A stretch of DNA of 34,495 nt from Anaerolineae bacterium (lineage in GTDB: Bacteria; Chloroflexota; Anaerolineae; DRVO01): assembly GCA_028275325.1 (NCBI GenBank), contig JAPWUW010000005.1, forward strand, positions 1 through 34,495, read 5' to 3'. Position numbers and translations under genes: made by a program. Positions 24,718 to 33,151 of the stretch are shown in pieces. Within the stretch, counting starts at the first letter, position 1. Each line of letters starts with the position of its first letter. The notes beneath the pieces are model-generated. The model did no database searches. It was not told the DNA's origin and saw only the letters and a program-made list of their open reading frames with translations.

Positions 24718-25880
24718 TAGACACGCTCGTGCAGCAACTCCAGCGCTGCGTCCTCCACTTCCTCAACCGAAATAGCGCGGATGCATTGCAGACTGCAGCC
24801 TGGAGGGCGCTGCTTCAGGCGGAAACATGGGCCGCAGGTCTGTGGGTGCCAAATGATGCGGTGCGGCACCTTGTAAGGCCCGTAGATCGCCGGATCCGTG
24901 GGCCCGAAAAGGGCTACCACCGGCGTACCCACGGCTGCCGCAAGGTGCATCACCCCTGTATCGTTTCCGATGAAGAGCTCCGCGCGCCGCAGCAACGCGC
25001 CACACCCTCGCAAGGAAAGCCGCCCGCATAAGTTGATGACAGGCACACCTGCCGATTCCGCCAACTGGGCCGCGAGCTCATGATCCTGTGGCCCCCCTAT
25101 CACCACTGGGGTGCGGCCTGCAGAGGCGAGGGTGGCCGCCACGGCGCCGAAGCGCTCCGGCGGCCAGCGCTTGGCCGTCAAGGCCATGCCGGGGTTGATA
25201 CCGCCTCCTGGAGCGAGCACTACTAATGAGCCCACGTCCGGGGGCAGAAGCCGGCGAACTTCCTCCTCGTCGCTGGGTGAGACGTAGAACTCCGTGCGCA
25301 AATCCGCCTCTTCCACCCGAACGCCCACAGCGCGCGCCAGGTCCAGGCATGCCTCAGCCTCCTGCCGCCGTGGCCGGATTGGCACACGAACCGTGAGCGC
25401 AACTCCCCTCCCCCGTTCGTCGGGCCCGATACGGTCACGTATCCCAGCCAGCCAGGCAACGAGCGAGAAAAGGGGCGAGCGCTCCAGGACAAAGCAGGCA
25501 TCCCACCTGCCGCGCCGCAGCCGCCGCGCCAGCCGCAAATAAGCAGCAAGAGGCCTTGGCCGACCGCCAACGATAGGCCCGGCGTCGACGAGCTCATCCA
25601 ATTTTGGGTTGCTCTCTAGAACAGCGCGAGACCATGGGCCCACTGCGTAGCCAATCCGCGCCTGGGGCAACGCCCGCCGCAGCGCAGAAACGAGGGCCGT
25701 GGACTGCAATACGTCCCCAATGCAACAAGGCTTCAGTATGAGGATGGAGCGCCAGTCCTCCAACCTGGGCGGCCGCGGCCGAAACAGCGGCCGTAGCAGG
25801 CTACACAGGAGCTCAGTGGAATCCTTGTACCGTAGAGAGTCAAGGTACTTCATTTGCGTGTTCTTTGCCCCCAGAGTCAC
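24717..25880 (-). CDS. Glycosyltransferase family 9 (heptosyltransferase-like)
   Basis: ILILKPCCIGDVLQSTALVSALRRALPQARIGY; VIGGPQDHELAAQLAE; FIGNDTGVMHLAAAVGTPVVALFGPTDP. Confidence 0.93.
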   Translation of the reverse strand: MTLGAKNTQMKYLDSLRYKDSTELLCSLLRPLFRPRPPRLEDWRSILILKPCCIGDVLQSTALVSALRRALPQARIGYAVGPWSRAVLESNPKLDELVDAGPIVGGRPRPLAAYLRLARRLRRGRWDACFVLERSPLFSLVAWLAGIRDRIGPDERGRGVALTVRVPIRPRRQEAEACLDLARAVGVRVEEADLRTEFYVSPSDEEEVRRLLPPDVGSLVVLAPGGGINPGMALTAKRWPPERFGAVAATLASAGRTPVVIGGPQDHELAAQLAESAGVPVINLCGRLSLRGCGALLRRAELFIGNDTGVMHLAAAVGTPVVALFGPTDPAIYGPYKVPHRIIWHPQTCGPCFRLKQRPPGCSLQCIRAISVEEVEDAALELLHERV

Positions 25881-27217
25881 TTTTTGCGGGTCGTCACACG
25901 GTACGGGGGCGCGCTCATGGCCATGATCATGCAGCGCGTCTTGTCCATAAAGCGCACCTTCAGGCGCATATCCATATCAAGCTGCTCCAAGTTCATCCCA
26001 GTCGTGATCACCGTCGGCAGGAGGGCATTGAAACGGTATTCCAGAAGCTGGTAGAGCTTCTCAAGCGCCCAGCCCTTCAGGGCGCTCGGCTCCAAATCAT
26101 CCAAAACCAGGAAAGGCACTGCACGCACCTTCCGCAGCCGCTGCTCCAAAGGGCCGGTGGTTGGGTAGTTGTACGACGCACGAAGGTAATCTAGCAAATC
26201 GGCCACCACCACGAAGAGCACCGAATCCCCGTGCATGGCGCGGACATTGGCGATTGCCGCCGCGAGGTGCGTTTTCCCGCAATACGTTGGCCCCATGAGC
26301 ACCAGCCACCCGTGCGGATGGTTTGCATATTCCTGAGCCGCGACCAGCGCATCTCGAATGGAGATATACTCTGGCTGCGTGAGCTCTTCCTGCCGTGTGC
26401 TGAAGTTATCAAAGGTCTCATTAGCATGAAGCGCCAGAGTATTGAGCTCTTCCAGCGTGGCGATCCCCTCGCTGCGAAAGTCCGGCGCGCTGATGGCGAC
26501 CAATCGGACAAGCGAGCGATCCATCAGCCGCGAGCGCAGCCGGGGGTCCAGGTCCTCGAGCGGCACGTTCGTAGTGAGCACTGTGGGTAGCCTGTTGTTG
26601 TAGCGGTAGTTAAGGATCTGGTAGAGCTTCTCGAGGGCCCAGGGAGTTGTGTTCTGCGCACCCAGGTCGTCGAGAATAAGATAAGGGGCGGTCCGCACCT
26701 CCTCGAAGCGCTGGTCATAGCCAATGGCGCTTTGCGGGCCAAAAGCCGCCCTCAGGTGATCCAGCAAGTCCGGAACCACCTGAAAGAGCACAGGCCGCCC
26801 CATGCCGATCAGGTAATTGGCGATTGCTGCGGCAAGATGGGTCTTGCCGCAGCCAAACGTGCCGGTCAACAGGAGCCAACCTTCCGGGTTGCGGGCATAC
26901 TCTTTGGCCGCCTCCAGGGCAGAGCGCAGCGTTTGCCGATGTCGTTTGCCTATCCCCGCTCCCTCAACCCGGAAGTTGGCAAAGGTCTTCTCCGCCAGGT
27001 GGCCAAGGTGAGAGAGCTCGCGCAAGCGACGCGCTCTTTTCTCGGCCAGTGGGCCCTTCTGACACGGGCAGGGATAGACACGCCCGTAATCTGGGTGTCC
27101 AACAGGGACATCAAGGGTTATGTAACCCAGGCCCCTACAGATGGGGCACGGCACATCAGGATTCCCTGTATAGCTTGTATTCTCCTTCGATATAACGTCT
27201 TCGTCTTGCCTCTGCAT
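25877..27217 (-). CDS. DnaC/DnaI-type helicase-loader ATPase with two tandem AAA+ domains and an N-terminal Cys4 motif
   Basis: CPIC...CPC; Walker A1 GTFGCGKT and Walker B1 LILDDLG; Walker A2 GPTYCGKT and Walker B2 LVLDDLE; PTVLTTN / PTVITTG. Start may be GTG at 27154 (just after the dnaD-like stop) rather than 27217. Confidence 0.88.
   Translation of the reverse strand: MQRQDEDVISKENTSYTGNPDVPCPICRGLGYITLDVPVGHPDYGRVYPCPCQKGPLAEKRARRLRELSHLGHLAEKTFANFRVEGAGIGKRHRQTLRSALEAAKEYARNPEGWLLLTGTFGCGKTHLAAAIANYLIGMGRPVLFQVVPDLLDHLRAAFGPQSAIGYDQRFEEVRTAPYLILDDLGAQNTTPWALEKLYQILNYRYNNRLPTVLTTNVPLEDLDPRLRSRLMDRSLVRLVAISAPDFRSEGIATLEELNTLALHANETFDNFSTRQEELTQPEYISIRDALVAAQEYANHPHGWLVLMGPTYCGKTHLAAAIANVRAMHGDSVLFVVVADLLDYLRASYNYPTTGPLEQRLRKVRAVPFLVLDDLEPSALKGWALEKLYQLLEYRFNALLPTVITTGMNLEQLDMDMRLKVRFMDKTRCMIMAMSAPPYRVTTRKK
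25880..26434 (-). repeat. Internal protein-level repeat, copy 2 (AAA+ module 2, about residues 262-446)
   Basis: ALEKLYQLLEYRFNALLPTVITT versus ALEKLYQILNYRYNNRLPTVLTT in copy 1; hand alignment of residues 97-224 with 287-414 gives about 71/128 identical. Confidence 0.8.
26468..27004 (-). repeat. Internal protein-level repeat, copy 1 (AAA+ module 1, about residues 72-250)
   Basis: Collinear with copy 2 at a constant 190-residue offset from TFxNF through the sensor-I region. Confidence 0.8.
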
Positions 27218-27869
27218 CCTCTACATCGACTCTGCGCTTGCCCTCGCGTTCCCAACGCTCCAGTATGGCCCGCACGTAGCGCCAGCTGCGGGCGTTGCTC
27301 TGCGCCGCCAGACGAAATGCCTCCTCCAGCCAGTCGGGCGGGTACTTATTGGCTGCTTCCTCGAGCTCTTCCGCGAGTATTGGCTGAAGCAGCCCGATGT
27401 TTTGCTCGTACAGCGAGAAAATGTTGGGGCGCGGCGTCGGCACCGAATCCTCTTTGCGCAAAAGCACGCCGGGCAAAAGCTGCTCACCGCGCTCTGCTCG
27501 AGCCACAAGCCTTCTTCCCTGCCTGCTGTTGAGTACGTACCAGTACATGGCCCTGCCCTGCACCTGGCCAGCAAGCGCAATCAAGGTGCCACGTTCCACA
27601 GCCGCCCGCAAGCCGCGTCGCAAGGCTGTGAGAGGCTCTTGCCCAGTGCTGGCAAGGGAGCGCAGCAAGATCGGGTCGGCCTCCAGCTCATCCTGGCTTA
27701 CCCAGCACGGCTTTGTGCGGCGCCGTTGCAGCAGCCACATCACGTGCAGGGTAACCTTCAACTCAGCCATGTCGTTGATGCCCGGCAAGAGCTCGCTGAA
27801 GAAAAGATCTGGTATTAGGGCAAAGGAAAGCTTGCCTTCGGGAAAGCCCAGAAAAACCTGCCTGCTCAT
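27156..27869 (-). CDS. DnaD-like replication initiation/primosomal protein
   Basis: C-terminal DnaD-type segment NIFSLYEQNIGLLQPILAEELEEAANKYPPDWLEEAFRLAAQSNARSWRYVRAILERW; between dnaB and the loader. ATG 27869 preferred over TTG 27875. Confidence 0.78.
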   Translation of the reverse strand: MSRQVFLGFPEGKLSFALIPDLFFSELLPGINDMAELKVTLHVMWLLQRRRTKPCWVSQDELEADPILLRSLASTGQEPLTALRRGLRAAVERGTLIALAGQVQGRAMYWYVLNSRQGRRLVARAERGEQLLPGVLLRKEDSVPTPRPNIFSLYEQNIGLLQPILAEELEEAANKYPPDWLEEAFRLAAQSNARSWRYVRAILERWEREGKRRVDVEDAEARRRRYIEGEYKLYRES

Positions 27870-27925
27870 CGCCAACTCTATCTGCCGGAGGCCCCGCGCG
27901 GGCTACACAACGACGAGAAACAGCC

Positions 27926-29275
27926 TCAGAACTCGAGGATCTCCTTCCGCATCTCTACTTCCAAGAACTGTGCCAACTCATTGCGGAAAAACAGGGGGAC
28001 CACACCCGTTGGACCGTTGCGGTGCTTGGCAATCATCAGCTCCGCTATGTTGGGCTGCTCGGTGTGCGGGTTATAGACTTCATCCCGGTAAATGAACATG
28101 ACGACATCAGCATCCTGCTCGATTGTCCCCGAATCCCTGAGGTCAGAGAGCATGGGGTGCTTATCCTGGCGCGACTCCACAGCTCTTGACAACTGGGAGA
28201 CGGCCAGAACGGGCACATGCAACTCCCTCGCGAGCGCCTTCAGCCCCCGCGAGATAGAGCTTATCTCCTGCACTCGGTTCTCAGCACGAAAGTCACCCCG
28301 CATGAGCTGCAGGTAATCGACAACAATGAGGTCGACACCGTGCTCCGCCGCCAGCCGCCTTGCTTTCGTGCGCAGTTCCACTGTGGAAATGGCCGGTGTG
28401 TCATCCAGGAACATCGCCAGGCGGCTCAGGCTCCTGATGGCATGCTCCACGCGAGGCCACTCTTCTTCTGTAAGCTGCCCCGTTCGCAGCCTTTGCGAAT
28501 CAATGCCCGTCTCTGCCGCCACAAGGCGCTGCACTATCTGCTCGTTCGACATCTCAAGCGAGAATATCGCTACCCTCTGGCCGAACCGTCGCGCAGCATT
28601 GAGGGCAATTGAGAGAACAAGGCTCGTTTTCCCCATCCCAGGCCTTGCTGCCAGGATGAGCAGGTCCGAACGCTGCATTCCACCCAGCAGACGGTCCAAC
28701 TTGGTGAACCCAGTTGGAACCCCCACCGGCTCCCCTTGGTGCGTGTACAGATAGCCAATCCGCTCGAAGTATTGCCTGAGCACCTCCTGTATCGGCACAA
28801 GCTCCCGGCTTAACCGCCTCTCGGAGACGGCGAACAGAATCTGCTCTGCCCGATCGACCACCTCATCCACATCGGCCTCGGCAGCGCTGTAGGCAAGCGC
28901 GGCAATCTGCTGCGCGGCATCAATCAGCCGCCTCAGGAGAGCCGTCCGCTCCACAATGCGAGCATAGTGTTCGACATGAGCTGCCGTGGGCACGACGTTG
29001 AGCAGGTTTGCAAGGTACGCTGCTCCTCCAACCTGCTCCAGCTGCCCACGCCTTTCCAGCTCATCCGAAAGAGTGATGAAATCGGCCGGCTCCCGGCGCT
29101 CATGCAGCGCGAGAATAGCCTCGTAGATCAGGCCATGAGCCTGCCGGTAGAAGTCCTCCGGGCGCAGGAACGGTGCGACCCTGATGACGGCATCAGGATC
29201 GATGAGCAAGCTGCCGATGACCGATTGTTCGGCCTCGATATTATGTGGCGGCAGTCGCTCTGGCGGCGAGGCCAC
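27926..29275 (-). CDS. dnaB: Replicative DNA helicase DnaB
   Basis: [22 protein letters not shown]-terminus; Walker [57 protein letters not shown]. No intein interruption. Confidence 0.97.
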   Translation of the reverse strand: MASPPERLPPHNIEAEQSVIGSLLIDPDAVIRVAPFLRPEDFYRQAHGLIYEAILALHERREPADFITLSDELERRGQLEQVGGAAYLANLLNVVPTAAHVEHYARIVERTALLRRLIDAAQQIAALAYSAAEADVDEVVDRAEQILFAVSERRLSRELVPIQEVLRQYFERIGYLYTHQGEPVGVPTGFTKLDRLLGGMQRSDLLILAARPGMGKTSLVLSIALNAARRFGQRVAIFSLEMSNEQIVQRLVAAETGIDSQRLRTGQLTEEEWPRVEHAIRSLSRLAMFLDDTPAISTVELRTKARRLAAEHGVDLIVVDYLQLMRGDFRAENRVQEISSISRGLKALARELHVPVLAVSQLSRAVESRQDKHPMLSDLRDSGTIEQDADVVMFIYRDEVYNPHTEQPNIAELMIAKHRNGPTGVVPLFFRNELAQFLEVEMRKEILEF

Positions 29276-29286
29276 AGTTCCCTTTT

Positions 29287-29790
29287 CTACCCGCCGAGGT
29301 CATCCAAATCCAGGCTGTCGATGAACTCGCGGAACGGCTCCATATCCTCTGGCCTTGGCTCTCGCCGCGGCCCTTCTAGCCACGGGGATGGATCCGGCTC
29401 GCTTGCAGCAACCTCCATCACCGTATCGGCCACGAAAACGGGCACTCCTGCCCGCACCGCCAGGGCAATGGCATCGCTCGGGCGCGAATCTATGGCAATC
29501 TCCTCGCCGTTGCGCCGCACGTAGATGTTGGCGTAAAAGGTGTCCTGCCGCAGATCCGTGATGACCACGCGCTGCACCTCGCCACCCAACTGGTTTATGC
29601 AGCGCAGCAGCAAATCGTGCGTGAGCGGACGCGCCAGCACCGCCCCCTGCAGCTTGATCGTTATCGCCTCCGCTTCAAAGGCGCCAATCCATATCGGCAG
29701 ATACCGGTTGCCACCCTGCTCCTTGAGCACTATCAGCCTGTGCTGAGAGATTAGGCTTACCCGAATGCTATCAATCGTCACTGGAACCAT
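29287..29790 (-). CDS. Bifunctional nuclease (BFN, DUF151) family protein
   Basis: [86 protein letters not shown] upstream. Confidence 0.92.
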   Translation of the reverse strand: MVPVTIDSIRVSLISQHRLIVLKEQGGNRYLPIWIGAFEAEAITIKLQGAVLARPLTHDLLLRCINQLGGEVQRVVITDLRQDTFYANIYVRRNGEEIAIDSRPSDAIALAVRAGVPVFVADTVMEVAASEPDPSPWLEGPRREPRPEDMEPFREFIDSLDLDDLGG

Positions 29791-29837
29791 GCCTTGCCTC
29801 CCTTCGCCCTTCGACCGCTGCCCTACTCAGTAGGCAC

Positions 29838-29846
29838 ATTATACCA
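29838..29846 (-). promoter_or_regulatory. Extended -10 promoter element for the BFN-dnaB-dnaD-loader transcription unit
   Basis: On the minus strand TGGTATAAT (TGnTATAAT), 48 nt upstream of the BFN start. Confidence 0.5.
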
Positions 29847-29952
29847 TGCACGGCGCTGCAAATGCTCCTGCCGCGCAACGCCGTGCGCCTCCTGGGGGAG
29901 CAAGCCAACCCCGTGGCATGCCTGCTGCCTCGGCCCAAAAGAGCCAAGCAAC

Positions 29953-29986
29953 GCAGGGACCTCTTGTGCCACAAGCTCACCCCTGC
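29953..29986 (-). terminator. Candidate hairpin just after the last M42 gene
   Basis: Minus strand GCAGGG...CTTGtggcaCAAG...CCCTGC compound stem, followed by CTCTTTT after a gap; non-canonical. Confidence 0.3.
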
Positions 29987-30984
29987 TAAAGCTCAATCTC
30001 ACCCTCCAGGAAGGCAAGCAACAGGTTCACAGCCGACTCAAGGTCTCCAAGGTCGATCATTTCCGATGCTGTGTGAATGTACCGACAAGGAATTGAAATG
30101 ACGCCGGTGGGAACCCCGGCTCGGCTTGTCTGTATGGCGCGAGCATCAGTCGTGCCGCCTTCCAGAACCTCAAGCTGGTAGGGGAGCCCGCGCTCCTCCG
30201 CCCTGCGCACCAGGAGCTCCTTCACGCCGGGGTGCGCCAGCATGCCTCCATCCCGCACTTTGATTGCCGCTCCCCCGCCAAGAGAGACTGCCATCGTGGG
30301 AGCCTTGGGAGTATCGCCGGTGGCCGTAACGTCCACGGCCAGCGCTACCTCTGGGTCCACGCCAAAGCCGCTTGCCGTGGCACCCCGCAGCCCGATTTCT
30401 TCCTGCGTGGTGAACGTGAAGTAAACGTCGTGCCGACACTCGCCCATTTTGCGCAATGCCAGCACAAGCGCTGCACAACCAGCGCGGTCATCCATAGCCT
30501 TGCCCACTGCGCGGCTGCCGGCCATGGCAAAGCTGCGATCTATCACGCCCATATCGCCGACACGCACCCGCACCTCGCCTTTCGAGGAGGCGCCGACGTC
30601 AATGAATAGCTTGCTCAGCTCCGGCACCTTGCTGCGGTCCTCGAGCTTCTCGCAACCGATCACCCCCACGGTGCCGTCAGCAAAGCGCACCCTGTTCCCA
30701 AGGAGCGTGAGGTTCTGCAGCCCACCAATGTTGCTGAAGCGCAGAAAGCCCTTATCGTCTATATGGCTCACGATCACCCCGATCTCATCCATGTGGGCGG
30801 CCACCATCACGCGCTTGCCGGGACCGTGCCGTATTGCCATGAGGTTGCCGAGCGCATCCACCCGGAGCTCATCGGCATAGCTTTCCACCATTCCGCGGAT
30901 GAGCTCACGCACCTCACTCTCGTTTCCCGAAGGGCCATAGGCCTCGCTGAGCGCCCTCAAAACCTCTTCCACACCTTCCTCCAC
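29986..30984 (-). CDS. M42 family metallo-aminopeptidase, paralog 1
   Basis: VAAHMDEIG, AMDDRAGCAAL, TTQEEIGLRGA, LAVDVTATGD, CRYIHTASE. GTG at 30984 follows the paralog 2 stop; the ORF-track start 31173 lies inside paralog 2. Confidence 0.9.
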   Translation of the reverse strand: MEEGVEEVLRALSEAYGPSGNESEVRELIRGMVESYADELRVDALGNLMAIRHGPGKRVMVAAHMDEIGVIVSHIDDKGFLRFSNIGGLQNLTLLGNRVRFADGTVGVIGCEKLEDRSKVPELSKLFIDVGASSKGEVRVRVGDMGVIDRSFAMAGSRAVGKAMDDRAGCAALVLALRKMGECRHDVYFTFTTQEEIGLRGATASGFGVDPEVALAVDVTATGDTPKAPTMAVSLGGGAAIKVRDGGMLAHPGVKELLVRRAEERGLPYQLEVLEGGTTDARAIQTSRAGVPTGVISIPCRYIHTASEMIDLGDLESAVNLLLAFLEGEIEL

Positions 30985-30988
30985 ATCA

Positions 30989-32062
30989 TCAACGACCTTT
31001 CCACGGTATGCTAGGTAGCCGCATAAGGCTAGCCCGCATGAGCCGGATGCAGTTCTCAAGGTCTCCCAGGTCGAGAATGCTCTCGGGCGAATGGATATAG
31101 CGGCAAGGAACGGAAAGCGCCGCTGTCGGAATACCGCCCCTTTGCAGATGAATGGCGCCAATGTCCGTCCCACCGACGTTGGGCTGTTTCACCTGGCAAG
31201 GAATCCCCTCGCGCTCTGCCGTGTCCATGAGGAGCTCCACCAGGCGCCGGTCCGCAACCACAGAAGCATCCGTGATGGTGATAGCGGGCCCAAAGCCCAG
31301 CCTGGTGGTCGGGCTGACATCTTCGCCTTCTGGCCGGGGGGCATCATCGCAAACCGTCCCCTCGAGTGCGAAAGCAAGGTCTGGGCAGAGCGCATAGGCC
31401 GCCACCTGAGCACCCCGCAGCCCCACCTCCTCCTGTACCGTGAAAACGGCCAAAAGGTCGAAGGGATAGCTCTCGGCAAGCAGCTCAGCGAGCACGCAAC
31501 ACCCAGCCCTATCGTCAAAAGCCTTGCCAGCCACGCGCCCGCTCTCCGCCGCCCCTTGCGCTCCGCCGGCGCCTAGCCGGGTAAAGGGCGTGTCGAAGGT
31601 CACATAAGTGCCGAGCGGAGCCGCTCCCAATGCCTCATCCTTGCTCTTCGCACCGATGTCGATGTAAAGCTGCTCCACCGGCAAGGGAGCCTCCCGCTCC
31701 TTCGGGCTCGTCAGGTGAACGGGTTTTGCGCCGATCACCCCGGGGATCCCCTCCGGCCCCACGAGCACCCTGTTCGCCAGCAGAACTCGTGCGTCCACCC
31801 CTCCCACAGGCCGAAAGCGCAAGAAACCGTTGTTGTCGGCACCGACCACCATCAAGCCGACTTCGTCCATGTGCGCTGCGACCATCACCTTCAGCCCAGA
31901 CTGGCTAGCTCCCCTCTTGATGGCGATCAGGTTGCCGATCGTATCGACTTGCAGCTCATCCACCAGTGGCCCCACCACTTCCGCAAGTATACTGCGCACA
32001 GCTCCCTCATCCCCGGAGGCACCGCGGGCCAGCGAGAGCCTCTCAAGCAAGTTCAGATCCAT
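30989..32062 (-). CDS. M42 family metallo-aminopeptidase, paralog 2
   Basis: VAAHMDEVG, FDDRAGCCVL, TVQEEVGLRGAQ, FALEGTV, CRYIHSPESI. Confidence 0.92.
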   Translation of the reverse strand: MDLNLLERLSLARGASGDEGAVRSILAEVVGPLVDELQVDTIGNLIAIKRGASQSGLKVMVAAHMDEVGLMVVGADNNGFLRFRPVGGVDARVLLANRVLVGPEGIPGVIGAKPVHLTSPKEREAPLPVEQLYIDIGAKSKDEALGAAPLGTYVTFDTPFTRLGAGGAQGAAESGRVAGKAFDDRAGCCVLAELLAESYPFDLLAVFTVQEEVGLRGAQVAAYALCPDLAFALEGTVCDDAPRPEGEDVSPTTRLGFGPAITITDASVVADRRLVELLMDTAEREGIPCQVKQPNVGGTDIGAIHLQRGGIPTAALSVPCRYIHSPESILDLGDLENCIRLMRASLMRLPSIPWKGR

Positions 32063-32080
32063 ACTTGGCTGCTCCTTGCC

Positions 32081-33151
32081 TCACGATGAAGAGCCCAAAG
32101 GGGCCCGGAACCTGCTCAGAACCCTTTCATCGAGCGTGGCCACCAGATGAGCAAGCAACCTGCCGGCACGCTCTATATCCCGCAAGCATACAACCTCCCC
32201 GGGAGTGTGCATGTAGCGCAACGGCAGGCCAACCAAGCCTGTCGGCACCCCCTCGCGCGCCACCTGAATCGCCCAGGCGTCGGTGCCGCTTCGGCCCGGG
32301 ATCGGCTCCGTCTGATAAGGGATCTCAAGCCGCTTGGCCGTCTCCTCAAGCAGTGAGAACATCACTGGATGGATGTTGGGGCCACGAGCTATGCACGGAC
32401 CCTTGTCCAGCTCAAATGTGCCGATATCGGGGCAATCCGGCGTGCGCCCAAAGGTCACGTCTACGGCAATCGCCGCGTCCGGGGCCACACCGTACGCGCT
32501 GGTCATGGCACCCCGCAACCCGACCTCTTCCTGAGTCGTCGCCACGGCAAACACATCCCAACTGTGCTGCAACGCCTGCAGTTCCTGCAAGCAGGAATAC
32601 AAAGCTGCCACCCCGGCCCGGTCATCCAGCGCCTTGCTCATTACGAGCCCGTTGCGCAGTTCCACGTAGCCCCGGCGCAGGGTAATGAGATCCCCCACTC
32701 GCACGTAGCGCGGCAGTTCCTCAGCAGTCAGGCCAACATCTACGAACAACTCATCTAGCGGGATCACCTTCTCCCGCTCATCGGGCGGTAGAACATGTGG
32801 CGGCCTTGAGCCAATGACGCCCGGCAGCGGCACCTTCCCGTGCACGAGCACTGGTTGCCCCGGCAGGATACGGACATCAAAGCCACCGACTTGCGAAACC
32901 CGCAAAACGTGCGCATCAATCTTTTTTACCACAAACCCAATCTCATCCATATGGGCCGCAAGCATAATCCGCGGCGCCCGATCCGCGCGCCTGGTTGCGC
33001 GCCGCACTGCCCACACGTTGCCCATGGGGTCCACGCGAAGCTCGTCGCAGTAAGGGGAAAAGGCGCTGCGGACGATCTGTCGCACCCCTTCTTCATATCC
33101 AGAGGGGCCTGGCGCCTCAGTAACTGCCTTCAGAAACTCCCCGAGGGTCAA
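32081..33151 (-). CDS. M42 family metallo-aminopeptidase, paralog 3
   Basis: LAAHMDEIG, LDDRAGVAAL, TTQEEVGLRGAMTS, IAVDVTFG, LRYMHTPGEV. Confidence 0.92.
   Translation of the reverse strand: MTLGEFLKAVTEAPGPSGYEEGVRQIVRSAFSPYCDELRVDPMGNVWAVRRATRRADRAPRIMLAAHMDEIGFVVKKIDAHVLRVSQVGGFDVRILPGQPVLVHGKVPLPGVIGSRPPHVLPPDEREKVIPLDELFVDVGLTAEELPRYVRVGDLITLRRGYVELRNGLVMSKALDDRAGVAALYSCLQELQALQHSWDVFAVATTQEEVGLRGAMTSAYGVAPDAAIAVDVTFGRTPDCPDIGTFELDKGPCIARGPNIHPVMFSLLEETAKRLEIPYQTEPIPGRSGTDAWAIQVAREGVPTGLVGLPLRYMHTPGEVVCLRDIERAGRLLAHLVATLDERVLSRFRAPLGSSS

Noticed and set aside
25877-27217. IstB helper ATPase of an IS21-type transposon
   Set aside because: IstB is in the same superfamily, but there is no IstA transposase, terminal inverted repeats or target duplication, and the neighbours are dnaB and a dnaD-like gene.
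26732-27532. 266-aa plus-strand ORF across the loader and DnaD-like genes
   Set aside because: Antisense to two supported genes; composition indicates a shadow ORF.
30985-31173. N-terminal extension of M42 paralog 1
   Set aside because: Reads through the paralog 2 coding region with no M42 similarity; GTG at 30984 directly follows the paralog 2 stop.
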